Counted from the stretch's first letter, positions 48,714-58,635 are shown. The stretch: 64,000 bases of DNA from Peribacillus folii (GCF_030271255.1 NZ_JASJOM010000008.1:1-64000), one strand, 5' to 3'. The notes: generated from the letters alone by a model not told the origin. A program made the numbers and translations.

Positions 48714-49868
48714 ATGTTCAGAAAACATGAACCAAGATTTACCCTATCGCTTTTGTTCGTGCTTGCTTTCCTGTTTCCCATTCTCACCTGCACCCCATCA
48801 TTTGCCGCGGCTGGAGCTGGCTCTTCGTCCTCTCCTTATTCCGTGGCCCAGGCCATTTCCAAGCAAGACGGCACGACCAAGACGGTCTCGGGCTATGTGG
48901 TCGGCCAGCCCACTTCTGCCAATGTGGTCATTACGAGCGGCTATCCAAACGATTATGCCCTGGCATTAGCCGATAGCCCTTCGGAATCGAACATTGCCAA
49001 TATGGTGTATATACAGGTTCCTGCCGCTTTTCGAGCTGACTTCGGGCTAAAATCGAAGCCCTCATTAAAAGGAAAAAAAGTAACGATCACAGGTGTGCTC
49101 GGTGCATATTTCAGCCATGCGGGGATAAAGGATGTAACTGCGATGATCTCAAGTGACCCTTCAGGCCCAGGTGCACCAGGAGTGGGCTCCTACTATGACC
49201 CTGCCATTGGAAAAACAGGTTCTTCGCTAAAAAGTGCACTGCATGAAATCATCGATGGCCATGATGAAGTGTCGTATGCCAATGTGTGGGACGCTTTACG
49301 GGAAACCGATGAGGACCCTAATAATGCCAATAACGTCATACTTTTATATACAGGCCGTTCTCAAGCAAAGACGGCAAATGGATCTGGCGTTAATGATTGG
49401 AATCGTGAGCATGTTTGGGCAAAATCGCATGGAAACTTCGGTACTGTGCTAGGGCCTGGAACCGATTTGCATCATCTTCGCCCGGCAGATGTTTTGGTCA
49501 ATAGTACAAGAAACAACCTTGACTTCGATAATGGCGGTTCTGAACACTCGGAGGCGAGAGGGAATTATTATGACTCGGATTCATGGGAGCCGCGTGATAG
49601 CGTCAAGGGTGACGTTGCTAGAATGCTATTTTATATGGCGGTTCGTTATGAAGGAGATGACGGGGAAATAAATTTGGAGCTCAATAATCAAGTGAACAAT
49701 GGCACTGCCCCGTATCATGGGAAATTGTCTGTCCTGCTGCAATGGAATGCCCAAGATCCCGTCGATGCCTTCGAGCGCAACCGAAATGAGGTCATCTATA
49801 ATAAATATCAGCATAATCGCAATCCATTCATCGATCATCCGGAATGGGCCTCTGTCATCTGGCAATGA
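48714..49868 (+). CDS. Secreted endonuclease I family nuclease
   Basis: A 384-residue exported protein: signal peptide (1-33, ending SFAA), an OB-fold DUF6359-type domain (about 35-145, beginning SPYSVAQAISKQDG), and an endonuclease I domain (150-384). The active site NDWNREHVWAKSHG and TDLHHLRPADVLVNSTRNN are intact. It resembles B. subtilis Bsn/YurI and YhcR parts, which degrade RNA or DNA outside the cell for nutrients. GGAGG lies 6 bases upstream. The second start-side domain probably binds nucleic acid. Confidence 0.9.
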   Translation: MFRKHEPRFTLSLLFVLAFLFPILTCTPSFAAAGAGSSSSPYSVAQAISKQDGTTKTVSGYVVGQPTSANVVITSGYPNDYALALADSPSESNIANMVYIQVPAAFRADFGLKSKPSLKGKKVTITGVLGAYFSHAGIKDVTAMISSDPSGPGAPGVGSYYDPAIGKTGSSLKSALHEIIDGHDEVSYANVWDALRETDEDPNNANNVILLYTGRSQAKTANGSGVNDWNREHVWAKSHGNFGTVLGPGTDLHHLRPADVLVNSTRNNLDFDNGGSEHSEARGNYYDSDSWEPRDSVKGDVARMLFYMAVRYEGDDGEINLELNNQVNNGTAPYHGKLSVLLQWNAQDPVDAFERNRNEVIYNKYQHNRNPFIDHPEWASVIWQ

Positions 49869-49879
49869 AGCTTTTTAAA

Positions 49880-49905
49880 ACCCGTTCCTTGAAAAAGGAA
49901 TGGGT
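49880..49905 (+). terminator. Terminator after the nuclease gene
   Basis: ACCCGTTCCTT/AAGGAATGGGT stem with a short T-rich tail. Confidence 0.65.
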
Positions 49906-50024
49906 CTTCATTTGCTAAGAATCAGAATTATATGAAAAATCACATAATTTAATTTTGTTTAAATAGCAATACATATGGATATTCATATATTTCATAGGAT
50001 GAAATTAATGTAAATCCCTTTTAT

Positions 50025-50076
50025 AGTAAGCGTTTTCATTTTTTTGCTTTACAATCTATCTATTAAAATATATTAT
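50025..50076 (+). promoter_or_regulatory. cre-like site and promoter of the APC permease
   Basis: AGTAAGCGTTTTCA (50025-50038) differs from the cre consensus at one position. It precedes TTTACA (50048-50053), a 17-base spacer and TATTAT (50071-50076). The cre lies just upstream of the -35, where CcpA can act positively. The remainder of 49906-50185 is AT-rich without genes. Confidence 0.65.
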
Positions 50077-50185
50077 TTAGTTGTAATATTATGTGAAAAA
50101 TCAATAAATAATATGTAAGCAACTCTACTAGTGTTAAAATGCTAAATAGGGAAATTGAAATTCCAACAGAGAAAAGGGGAAAATT

Positions 50186-51553
50186 ATGCAAAACTCCAAA
50201 GAATCTCAACTGCACAGAGGATTGGAAGAAAGACATATCGCATTGATGTCTCTTGGCGCAGCCATCGGTGTCGGTCTATTTCTCGGCTCGGCATCCGCCA
50301 TTAAATTAGCAGGCCCTGCGATCATCATTTCCTATGCCATTGGCGGGCTCATGATTTATCTGATCATGCGGGCGCTGGGGGAAATGGCGATAAAAAATCC
50401 AGTTGCAGGCTCTTTTAGCCGCTATGCAAGCGAATTTGTCGGGCCTCTTGCCGGCTATATCACCGGCTGGAACTATTGGTTCGTATGGATAGCCACCTGT
50501 ATGGCAGAAATCACGGCTGTCGGGATTTATATGCAATTCTGGTTCCCTGATACCCCGCAGTGGGCATGGGCTTTAGCCGCTCTAGCAATCATGACCACGA
50601 TTAACTTTCTTGCCGTAAAGGCATACGGTGAATTGGAGTTTTGGTTCGCCCTCGTTAAAATTGTTACGATCATCCTCATGATCGTACTTGGCTTTGGAAT
50701 GATCATCTTCGGATTGGGGAACGGCGGGATCGCGGTTGGATTCGGCAACCTTGTGGAACACGGCGGGTTTTTCCCAAATGGCATTTCAGGTGTCATGCTC
50801 TCTTTCCAAATGGTCATGTTCGCCTACTTGGGAATTGAAATGCTCGGTGTGACCGCCGGAGAAGTTAAAAACCCAGAGAAGTCTTTAAAAAGAGCCATTG
50901 ATACGGTCTTTTATCGTATTTTACTTTTTTACGTCCTAGCTCTTACCGTCATTCTATCGATCACTCCTTGGGATCAAATGAATGGTAAGGACAGTCCCTT
51001 CGTGATGATGTTCGATAAGATCGGCATTCCGGGTGCAGCAGGGATCATTCAATTCGTCGTTCTGACTGCGGCCCTATCATCCTGTAACAGCGGTATCTTC
51101 AGTACCGGGAGAATGTTATTCAACCTGGCGCAGCAGGGTGAATCGCCTAAAAGCTTCGAGCGTACAACAAAGTCAGGCGTTCCTGGCGTAGCCATCATCG
51201 TTTCGGCTGTCGTGCTTCTATTCGGTGTCTACCTGAACTATATGGAAGCGGATAAGGTTTTCAGTTACGTTACAAGTGTCGCTACTTTTGGTGCACTTTG
51301 GACATGGGGAACCATCCTTATCACGCAAATCATCTCAAGGCGGAAAATGAGTCCGGGAGAAAAACAAGGCTTATCCTATAAGATGCCTCTTTTCCCATTC
51401 ACGTCTTACCTAACTCTTGCTTTCCTGGTATTCGTCATGGTTATACTCGGCTTTTCGGCAGATACGCGAATCGCCCTGATTGTCGGTCCAATTTGGATCA
51501 TCCTGCTCGTAGTCTTGTATTATGCGACCGGCCTTCATAAACGAAACAAATAA
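50186..51553 (+). CDS. APC-family amino acid permease (AAT group)
   Basis: A 455-residue proton-coupled amino acid carrier with 12 helices. The RGLEERHIALMSLGAAIGVG signature is near the start, helix 6 contains AYLGIEMLGVTAGEVKNPEKS, and SSCNSGIFSTGRMLFNLA follows. It belongs to the same group as the permease at 23929 but is distinct, nearer the ProY/YbxG sub-branch. AAAAGGGG lies 7 bases upstream. It has its own promoter with a cre-like site. Confidence 0.88.
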   Translation: MQNSKESQLHRGLEERHIALMSLGAAIGVGLFLGSASAIKLAGPAIIISYAIGGLMIYLIMRALGEMAIKNPVAGSFSRYASEFVGPLAGYITGWNYWFVWIATCMAEITAVGIYMQFWFPDTPQWAWALAALAIMTTINFLAVKAYGELEFWFALVKIVTIILMIVLGFGMIIFGLGNGGIAVGFGNLVEHGGFFPNGISGVMLSFQMVMFAYLGIEMLGVTAGEVKNPEKSLKRAIDTVFYRILLFYVLALTVILSITPWDQMNGKDSPFVMMFDKIGIPGAAGIIQFVVLTAALSSCNSGIFSTGRMLFNLAQQGESPKSFERTTKSGVPGVAIIVSAVVLLFGVYLNYMEADKVFSYVTSVATFGALWTWGTILITQIISRRKMSPGEKQGLSYKMPLFPFTSYLTLAFLVFVMVILGFSADTRIALIVGPIWIILLVVLYYATGLHKRNK

Positions 51554-51558
51554 CTGAT

Positions 51559-51595
51559 AAAGAGGGTGTCCAACAAACTTGGTCACCCTCTTTTT
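51559..51595. terminator. Bidirectional terminator
   Basis: AAAGAGGGTG/CACCCTCTTT with flanking A and T residues lies between the permease and lipoprotein genes. Confidence 0.8.
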
Positions 51596-51599
51596 ACGC

Positions 51600-52466
51600 T
51601 TACTTTTCCCCTTTTCTTCTCATGTACCAGTGAATCAGCACGCCCACCCCTCCTACAATAACGAGGATAGGCAAGTTTCCGATGATGAATACGATGATTC
51701 CTGAACCGGCTTTAAGCAATAGATTCGCGCTTGTTGCCAGCTGTTTTTTCGTTCGTTCCCATGTATTCAATTCCTCATTATCGATGCCTGGGACAACGAT
51801 GCGATCCTGAGACAACGTAATCGTAATCGTTGAATAGGAAGCTTGATTTTCAATATATTTCATTTGCCCGGTCAGCTGCTCTATTTCTTCTTGAACCGCG
51901 GCAAGATCGGATGATATCTTCAGCAGGTCTTCCGTCTTTTTGGCTTCCTGCATGAAAGCAAGCAGCCTCTCCTCTACGGTCTTCTTCGACTTCAGCCTTG
52001 CTTTTAGATCGACATATTGCTCCGTTACATCCTGTCCGGTCACATTCCTTCCGACCACCTTCGAGGCTTCACCTTCCCCAAATGCAAGAAAATCTTGAAA
52101 ACGGTCTTCCGGCACTCGTACCGTTATCGTTCCTTCCAGCCTTTCTTCATTTTCCCGGTGTACAGTGGATTCGATGACATAGCCACCATATTCCTCTGCC
52201 TTTCCCTCAATCCTGAGCTGTGTTTTTTCCAGGTTCTTGACCTTCAATTCAAGCTGGGCTTGATGGATGACCTTCCTTTCATCAACGATTTCTTCTTTTC
52301 CCGCGTTGTTTTCAACCGGCGCCTTAGTATCGGAAAAGGAAGCGTCCATTTTACTGCTGGCCTTTTCATCTCCCGATTCGGACATTGACTCATCCTTTTG
52401 CTTGCTGCTGCAAGCCGCAAGCAAAAGGAGCAAGCTGAGTATGAGCATCATCGTTTTACGGTGCAT
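51600..52466 (-). CDS. DUF4349 lipoprotein
   Basis: A 288-residue lipoprotein. The lipobox LLLLLAACSS marks cysteine 19 as the anchor. A low-complexity linker (about 22-60) leads to the DUF4349 region (QAQLELKVKNLEKTQLRI onward) with the GRNVTGQDVTEQYVDLKARL segment, a coiled coil (about 150-200), and a C-terminal membrane helix (IIVFIIGNLPILVIVGGVGV) with basic tail. The family's function is unknown. ATG at 52466 follows AAGGAGG by 7 bases; a GTG lies 6 bases further up. Confidence 0.88.
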   Translation of the reverse strand: MHRKTMMLILSLLLLLAACSSKQKDESMSESGDEKASSKMDASFSDTKAPVENNAGKEEIVDERKVIHQAQLELKVKNLEKTQLRIEGKAEEYGGYVIESTVHRENEERLEGTITVRVPEDRFQDFLAFGEGEASKVVGRNVTGQDVTEQYVDLKARLKSKKTVEERLLAFMQEAKKTEDLLKISSDLAAVQEEIEQLTGQMKYIENQASYSTITITLSQDRIVVPGIDNEELNTWERTKKQLATSANLLLKAGSGIIVFIIGNLPILVIVGGVGVLIHWYMRRKGEK

Positions 52467-52550
52467 CGTCACTCCTCCTTTTCTTACTAGTACCGACGAG
52501 AATGATGGAAAAAAGTTACACTACGTGCAGAGCTGTTTTTGCTTGAACGA

Positions 52551-52594
52551 AAAAACGGCGCCTTCGAGCTTTGCCCCCCAATGAAAGAGGCGCC
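52551..52594 (-). terminator. Terminator after the nucleotidase gene
   Basis: Minus-strand GGCGCC arms (52589-52594, 52557-52562) are followed by G and six T residues. Confidence 0.65.
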
Positions 52595-52622
52595 CCAACG
52601 TATGCCGGAACGCCCTCTTTCA

Positions 52623-55600
52623 TCAATTATTGAGATTCGTAATTCTTCCTTCTATTTCCGCTTTGATCCTTCCGCCTTTGAAGGTTTCTTTCACATAGGT
52701 AACGAAGGCTTCCAGATCTGCGTGTCCAAATACACGTTCTTTTCCTTTCAGGACGGTATAGTTATCGCCGCCGCTTGCCATGAAGTCATTGACGGTCACT
52801 GTGTAGGCTGCGTCATCCTGTATCGGAGTTCCGTCCGCCTTCTTCAATGAAGTGATACGTTCCTTGACCGGCTTGCTGAAGTCAGCTGTATAGCTCAACC
52901 CTGAAATTTGCAGCGTTTTTGGAGCTCCTTCCACGACCCATTGCTGCTGGAGCAATGTTTTCACTTCCGCTCCTGAAAGCTCAAGCTTAACCAAGACATT
53001 GCCGAACGGCTGGATTTTCGCCAAATCAGAATACGTGACTTCACCCTTTGGAATGTCGGCACGAATTCCGCCTGGATTCATGAATGCAAAATCGGAATCC
53101 AGATCGGCCTTCATCGAATCGGCAATCAAATTCCCAAGTGCCGTTTCCTGTGTATAGGCATTGGTCCTTAAAATCTTATCTTCCGTGGTCCCAAGCGGTG
53201 CCTTCAACTCTGGGAACATATCCAGATAATCATTGATGAATGTTGTCGTCCCTGCATCAGCCGTGATGCCATCCTGCGTGACCGTCACGATTTCAGCGGA
53301 CTTTTTGACAATATCCTTAGTGGTTGGATCAATTTCCAAATCGACATCTTCGAAAGCCGTGCCATAGGAATAAGCTTGGACAATCAATTTATTATCGACA
53401 TAATTGTTGACCTTGGCATGGTTATCACCGGCTAAGATCACATCGACTTCATCATCAACGGCTTTAGCTAGATCAGCCACTTCACCTGTAATGACCCCGT
53501 CTTTTTCAGTGCCTGGGTCATGTGAGATGATGACGATCGATTTGACGCCTTTTTCCTTCAATTCAGCAACCGCCTTATTCACGGCAGGGGCCTGTTCGAT
53601 GAACTCCACATTCTTGATGCCATCGGGGCTGACCTTCTGAGGTGTCGCATTCGTGACCACTCCGATGAAGCCAATATCAACGCCGCCGACCTTTTTTATG
53701 ACATAAGGGTCCAAAATGGGCTTTTTTGTATCTTTATATACAACATTGGCAACCACATATGGAAAATTCAATTTATCAAACACAACATCGGAGGTAGGTG
53801 ACTTGCCGCCATTGATCTGGGCCATCAAGGTTTCCACCCCTTTATCGAACTCATGATTCCCGACGGTGCCGACATCGAATTTCATATCATTCAAAAATTG
53901 AAGCGTCGGTTTATCCTGGACCAACGAAGATACCGGGGAACTTGCCCCGACTGCATCGCCTGCCGATAGTAACAGGGTATTCGCAGGGTTTTGTGCCTTA
54001 CGCTGCTTCAGATGCGCTGCCAAATAATCCGCACGCCCTTGCTTGATGCCGCCAAAATCGGAGGTCGTATCAAGCTGGCCGTGAAAATCATTTATCCCGA
54101 GCAATTGCACTTTGACATTTTCTTTTCCTAGATTGAACTTGTAAATACCGAAGCCTTTATCGTCCTTTTTCCCTGTATACGAGATCGGGCTGTTTTCATT
54201 TAAATAATCCGCCCCCTTTGGCGATGATGGGAACGTCACATTCACCTTGCCGGATATCGGGGCAATCGACCAGTTATTATCAGCGGTTGGATTGATTTCA
54301 CCCGCTTGGGTGATGTAATCCATCAAGATTTGGCGATTTTCATCCGCAGAATCGACCACATACTCGCTTCCCTTCACTCCTGGGAAATTCCCCCCGCCTG
54401 AAGCGCGGTAGTTATTCGTCACGACGATGAAATCCTGGTTCGGATCGATTGGTTCACCGTTATATTTCAACTCGGCAATCCTGCTTGAATCCGACACCTT
54501 CGCTCCTTTTTCATCATAGCGCGGAGCCTTGGTGACATCAATTTGATAGGTCACCCCGTCGATGACGTCAAAATTATAGACGGCAAACTTTCCATTGAGC
54601 AATTCCTGCTCCTCCGTTTTGGCCGGATCGATCGTATTGTATTTCCCTGCCGACATCTCCAGCCATTCCTTAACGACGGAGCCTTTGACTTTAATGGCCT
54701 TTAATGTATTGTCATATAAATATAAATCACCGGCGCTGCGTATCGTCAGGCCGCCTTTTTTAATCTCGGTGAATTCCTCGACTCCATTGCGGCCCGCCTT
54801 GAAAGGAGCCCCTACAGAGAGGATAGGAAGATTACTGTATTCAGGTCGGTTGCTTTTGATGTATTTCTCTACGTACCATTTCTGGGCGCTGGTCACGACT
54901 TGGACGGAAGGGTCATCCTGTACAAGGGCGAAGTAGCTATGGATTGGTGCTGTAGTCGTTCCGATCGGTGTATTGACATATTTGATCGTACCTTCATGAT
55001 CCTTTTTGACCGCTTTGACGACAGCCGGATCTTCAGCCGCTTTTTTCCCTGTCACCTTGTCGTTGATTGCGCGAGTTGATGAATCCGAATGGACGACTTT
55101 CCATTTTCCTTTAATGTTCTGGATATCAAGGTCGATGATGCCCAGATTACTGCCGCCATATCCCGCTTGAACGGCGGGGACACCATTTATGGTCCCTTTT
55201 TTATTATCGACACCTTTGAGGACCTTGCCTTGGCCATCCTTGAATAGACTGTCTAACGACGCTTCATCTTGTGCCGGGAAGACTTTATGTGTATGGGAGA
55301 ACGTGATCGCATCGATACCGGATACCTTACTTAATGAATAGATGACATCCTCGGTATTCTTCGTGTCGCCATTGAATCCTGAATGTGTAAGCGCCACGAT
55401 CACATCTGCACCCTTTTTCTTCATTTCGGGTACGTATTTATTTGCAGTCGCGACGATTTCTTTCGTAATGACCTTGCCTTCAAGGTTCGTCTTATCCCAA
55501 TCCATGATTTGCGGCGGAGCGAATCCGATATAGCCTATCTTCACCGCTTTTTCCGTCCCATTGATATCTTTTACCTTTTTGGTGACGATTTTATAAGGCG

Positions 55601-56438
55601 TATATTTATTTTTATCATTTTTCGGATCTTTGTCTTTATCCTTTTTATAGATATTCGCATTGACATAAGGGAAGTTCGCATCGTTGATGGCTTCATCCAA
55701 ATAAGATAAACCATAATTGAATTCGTGGTTGCCGAATGTGGCCATATCATAATCAAGCAGGTTCATCGCTTTATAGACGGGGTGGACCTCGCCCTTTTTC
55801 AGTGGCGCTAACTTCGCTTTGTACGTACCTAGCGGCGTGCCTTGAATAAGGTCGCCATTATCGACCAACACACTGTTTTTCACTTCTTTTCGTGCTTGCT
55901 TGATCAAGGTTGCCGTGCGGGAAAGACCGACCGATTCTGATGCGGCATCCTTATAATAATCATAGCCCATCAGATTCGTGTGTATATCGGTCGTTTCCAT
56001 GATCCTCAATTCAAATGGAGCATCTGATACGGAGGTTGCCAGGCTATTTCCGAAGTTACTCGTGTTGCCGTTGTACTTGGAAACCACCGATACTTTGACC
56101 CAATAGCCCGATTGATACGAGTTGAAGTATGCTGAGAACTTTTGGGCCGATGTAATATCCGCCTCGATCGCTGACTGAGATATCACCTTCGTCCCATGCA
56201 TCAGCTGAAAGACAACGCTTTCATTTCCTTTATTGCCTTTCTTCGGCGTAACGGTTACAGTCGCCTTGGTCCCTTTTACATAACTAACGGCAGGAGCCGA
56301 TATGACAAATGGTTTCGCTGTTGGCTTTTTGGAAGTCTCTTTGGCCGATGTCTCCCCTGGCACGGCAAATGGAGCCGTAATCAAACTTACAGCAAGGACC
56401 GGGGCGAGCATTTTTTTAACTTGATTCTTGAACGACAT
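52623..56438 (-). CDS. Large secreted 2',3'-cyclic-nucleotide phosphodiesterase/nucleotidase, YfkN-like
   Basis: A 1271-residue exported protein with two complete 5'-nucleotidase units. After the signal peptide (1-31) and a beta-rich region (40-140), unit 1 (about 145-720) shows METTDIHTNLMG, VDNGDLIQG, FGNHEFNYG and FSHTHKVFP. Unit 2 (about 770-1270) shows GINDFHGQLDT, LSAGDAVGAS, VGNHEFDKG and LAGDNHAKV. Each has its C-terminal substrate domain. It would take phosphate and nucleosides from external nucleotides. Unlike B. subtilis YfkN (1462 residues) it has no LPxTG or other visible wall anchor, so it may be released. AAGGG lies 9 bases upstream. Confidence 0.92.
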   Translation of the reverse strand: MSFKNQVKKMLAPVLAVSLITAPFAVPGETSAKETSKKPTAKPFVISAPAVSYVKGTKATVTVTPKKGNKGNESVVFQLMHGTKVISQSAIEADITSAQKFSAYFNSYQSGYWVKVSVVSKYNGNTSNFGNSLATSVSDAPFELRIMETTDIHTNLMGYDYYKDAASESVGLSRTATLIKQARKEVKNSVLVDNGDLIQGTPLGTYKAKLAPLKKGEVHPVYKAMNLLDYDMATFGNHEFNYGLSYLDEAINDANFPYVNANIYKKDKDKDPKNDKNKYTPYKIVTKKVKDINGTEKAVKIGYIGFAPPQIMDWDKTNLEGKVITKEIVATANKYVPEMKKKGADVIVALTHSGFNGDTKNTEDVIYSLSKVSGIDAITFSHTHKVFPAQDEASLDSLFKDGQGKVLKGVDNKKGTINGVPAVQAGYGGSNLGIIDLDIQNIKGKWKVVHSDSSTRAINDKVTGKKAAEDPAVVKAVKKDHEGTIKYVNTPIGTTTAPIHSYFALVQDDPSVQVVTSAQKWYVEKYIKSNRPEYSNLPILSVGAPFKAGRNGVEEFTEIKKGGLTIRSAGDLYLYDNTLKAIKVKGSVVKEWLEMSAGKYNTIDPAKTEEQELLNGKFAVYNFDVIDGVTYQIDVTKAPRYDEKGAKVSDSSRIAELKYNGEPIDPNQDFIVVTNNYRASGGGNFPGVKGSEYVVDSADENRQILMDYITQAGEINPTADNNWSIAPISGKVNVTFPSSPKGADYLNENSPISYTGKKDDKGFGIYKFNLGKENVKVQLLGINDFHGQLDTTSDFGGIKQGRADYLAAHLKQRKAQNPANTLLLSAGDAVGASSPVSSLVQDKPTLQFLNDMKFDVGTVGNHEFDKGVETLMAQINGGKSPTSDVVFDKLNFPYVVANVVYKDTKKPILDPYVIKKVGGVDIGFIGVVTNATPQKVSPDGIKNVEFIEQAPAVNKAVAELKEKGVKSIVIISHDPGTEKDGVITGEVADLAKAVDDEVDVILAGDNHAKVNNYVDNKLIVQAYSYGTAFEDVDLEIDPTTKDIVKKSAEIVTVTQDGITADAGTTTFINDYLDMFPELKAPLGTTEDKILRTNAYTQETALGNLIADSMKADLDSDFAFMNPGGIRADIPKGEVTYSDLAKIQPFGNVLVKLELSGAEVKTLLQQQWVVEGAPKTLQISGLSYTADFSKPVKERITSLKKADGTPIQDDAAYTVTVNDFMASGGDNYTVLKGKERVFGHADLEAFVTYVKETFKGGRIKAEIEGRITNLNN

Positions 56439-56622
56439 ACTTCACAACCCTTCTATTTTTGTAAAATGCTAGAATAATATACCATGATTTTGTCGAAAAA
56501 GCGTCACAATTTGCGGTAATGGTAAGAATTTTCGATAATCGGTACTATGTATCTATCCTTTTTTCAGGAATTTCGGAAAAAGCGGCTTCTTCAGATCGTC
56601 ATCCGAGCCTTGCAAACTCAAT

Positions 56623-56650
56623 AAACCGCAGGCAAAGCACTCCTGCGGTC
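56623..56650 (-). terminator. Probable terminator after the DinB gene
   Basis: ACCGCAGG/CCTGCGGT stem just past the stop; the T tract is short. Confidence 0.5.
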
Positions 56651-56665
56651 TGTCTCGCTCTTTAT

Positions 56666-57127
56666 CTATTCGATCCGATCGATCAAGCTTGCTGATACCG
56701 GTTCGATTCCGAGTTCCCTTGACCAAATGGACAACTGGCCGATATGATGGATTTCATGCGCGATCAGATGGTTCAATATTCTGTCTTTTTCATATAACCG
56801 GCCACCCGTCCATGCGGCCTCGACCAGCTCATTCCCTCCATCAAACGCAGGCGAGTTCAAATAACCCATCACTTCATGATGATAACGCTTGGATAATTCC
56901 TCCACCTCTTCGATTGTATGGTACTCTTCGAGCTTTATTTCGACATCCGCCTTCCCTTGTATGGCCCGGATCCAGCTGCATTCGACATCGATGATATGAG
57001 CCAGTGTCTTTAAAATCGTGCCCATCCCGCCTGTGCGCCGTCGGTTAAGCTCCTCAGCTGCTAAGGTCCGGCACCATTCAAACCACTCCTTTCGCACCTG
57101 CCAGTTATACGTGAATAATGCCAGCAT
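56666..57127 (-). CDS. DinB-family protein
   Basis: A 153-residue four-helix DinB/YfiT-like protein. Putative metal-ligand histidines occur in LKTLAHIIDVECSW and in LIAHEIHHIGQLSIW, the usual HxxxH pattern at the end. DinB proteins are linked to bacillithiol-dependent or metal-dependent transfer reactions; the activity here is unknown. GGGGGAG lies 5 bases upstream. It lies 15 bases after the GNAT gene and is probably co-transcribed with it. Confidence 0.85.
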   Translation of the reverse strand: MLALFTYNWQVRKEWFEWCRTLAAEELNRRRTGGMGTILKTLAHIIDVECSWIRAIQGKADVEIKLEEYHTIEEVEELSKRYHHEVMGYLNSPAFDGGNELVEAAWTGGRLYEKDRILNHLIAHEIHHIGQLSIWSRELGIEPVSASLIDRIE

Positions 57128-57142
57128 TTCGCTCCCCCTTAC

Positions 57143-57967
57143 TCACTTCAGCCCTTCATATTGGTAATAATCCTGACGTTGAATCGTTTGGAATCCGCAA
57201 GATTCATAGAGTTTCAAGGCATGTTCATTGGTTGCCTCGACCTCGAGAAAGATATCATACCCGAGCTGGGATTGTTCGGCTACGAGCTTTTTCAATACCT
57301 TTCTGCCAAGTCCCCTTCCCTGATATTCCGGGAGGATGGAGAATCCATAAATCCACGCTTCCCCGCCTGAATGGTCGACCCGGATTTTTCCCACCGCCCG
57401 GCCATCGCTTTCAATCATCATCGTTTTTAGCGTATCTTCGTGGAGGATGCGCTGATAATAATCCCTCGCCTCTTTTTCCGTAAAATGGAAACAATTGATA
57501 TCCAGCAGTATCTCCGTCTCTTCATCCTTTCTCCGCGAGGGTCGGATGACGACATCGTCATATTCGCCCAGCTCCATTTGCGACCATTTCATTTGATACT
57601 CGGAAAAAGCAAGCGTGCATGGAAGCTGTTCCAAAAAAGCTTTTCCAGAAGGGGATTGCGCTGGTGCATTCAAAATGATCAGCTTATGCTCCCGCTGTCT
57701 GGCACTCTCGATCGCCTCATCCTTCAATTCCGTGAAGATTCCCTGTCTCCGGAAATCCGGGTGCACCATCCCGCACATCTCGATCTTGCTCCCGAATTCA
57801 TAAAGACCCAGAAAGCCAACAAGCTTCCGTCCGTCATAATGAAAAAAATCATTTTTAAGGACACCATTCCGACTGCGGAGGGTCTCCCAGTTCAGCTTTA
57901 ATGTAAAATCGCCCATTTCAGATTCTTCTTGAAGGATACGAATATCTTCCAGCTGTTTTTCTTTCAA
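57143..57967 (-). CDS. GNAT acetyltransferase with two domains
   Basis: A 274-residue protein made of two GNAT folds. The N-terminal one (about 30-130; CGMVHPDFRRQGIFTEL) keeps the acetyl-CoA motif RRQGIF, and the C-terminal one (about 140-275; GFSILPEYQGRGLGRKVLKK) keeps QGRGLG. The substrate is unknown. The frame allows a GTG at 57976, but this almost touches the ribosome site; TTG at 57967 is 6 bases after AGGGGTG. It is followed by the DinB gene. Confidence 0.82.
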   Translation of the reverse strand: MKEKQLEDIRILQEESEMGDFTLKLNWETLRSRNGVLKNDFFHYDGRKLVGFLGLYEFGSKIEMCGMVHPDFRRQGIFTELKDEAIESARQREHKLIILNAPAQSPSGKAFLEQLPCTLAFSEYQMKWSQMELGEYDDVVIRPSRRKDEETEILLDINCFHFTEKEARDYYQRILHEDTLKTMMIESDGRAVGKIRVDHSGGEAWIYGFSILPEYQGRGLGRKVLKKLVAEQSQLGYDIFLEVEATNEHALKLYESCGFQTIQRQDYYQYEGLK

Positions 57968-58303
57968 GATTGTCACCCCTTTCCCATACTAACAGTTTAT
58001 TACCAAAAAATAAGAAAAACAGCACCCCTTTTTGGAATGCTGCGAACTTTTCGTAAGTTTTATTAACATGTTGTTTTTTTAAAAGTATTTTCACTTTAAT
58101 TCATAAAACAAAAATCGTACAAGAGGAGGATTTCATATCTAATTCCATGGGCGGATGAATTATTGTAGTAAAATGATTCCATTTGAGGATTATTTTTTAC
58201 CTATTTTATGGTATATTCCAAATAATGGTTCGAGGTTTTTTATTTGATTTTGTAGGAGGGATATGGAAATCCATTTGACCCATTTCTTTATACCCGAATT
58301 TCG

Positions 58304-58335
58304 GATTCCTTTTTCATCGAAATCCGAAACTCGGT
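58304..58335 (-). other. Inverted repeat downstream of yvrJ
   Basis: TTTCGGATT and AATCCGAAA arms enclose a 13-base loop. It has no T run. The gap 57968-58366 holds two isolated GGAGG sequences but no frame longer than 30 codons after them. Confidence 0.4.
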
Positions 58336-58366
58336 CTTCATCACCTAGCACTTGACGTCCTTTAGG

Positions 58367-58528
58367 TTATCGTTTCGTTTTATGAGCGGACTTTTTTAAG
58401 TTCTCTACGTCCGTTGTCAGTTCTTTTAATTGTTTACCGAAGCGGAAGAGCAAAAACATAGAAACGACGAATGGATAGCCAAATTCGCTAACTAATGACA
58501 CCCACACAGTAGCATCCTCAATCATCAT
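58367..58528 (-). CDS. yvrJ: YvrJ-family small membrane protein
   Basis: A 53-residue protein with one membrane helix (GYPFVVSMFLLFRFG, about residues 17-32) and a charged C-terminal helix (KQLKELTTDVENLKKSAHK), the plan of the YvrJ family. The start is an ATG 6 bases after GGGGTG; a second ATG follows directly. It is transcribed away from sigO-rsoA. In B. subtilis yvrJ is one of the few genes read by the SigO-RsoA polymerase, and the shared promoter motif here supports the same link. Confidence 0.8.
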   Translation of the reverse strand: MMIEDATVWVSLVSEFGYPFVVSMFLLFRFGKQLKELTTDVENLKKSAHKTKR

Positions 58529-58559
58529 CCTCTTCACCCCTTTTCTTGTATCTGATATC

Positions 58560-58588
58560 TAAAGTGAAACTTGTTTTAAAAAAATCAA
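58560..58588 (-). promoter_or_regulatory. Candidate SigO promoter of yvrJ
   Basis: On the minus strand TTGATTT (58588-58582), 14 bases, TCACTTTA (58567-58560). Both elements and the spacing are identical to those before sigO (58636-58664). Confidence 0.65.
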
Positions 58589-58635
58589 TCTAGCACTATC
58601 GATTCATGGAAAAAAGAACAAACGTTCGTATATAA

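Noticed and set aside
58120-58290. Two GGAGG sequences upstream of possible short frames after yvrJ
   Set aside because: The frames are 3 and about 30 codons long or have wrong spacing, and show no protein-like pattern.
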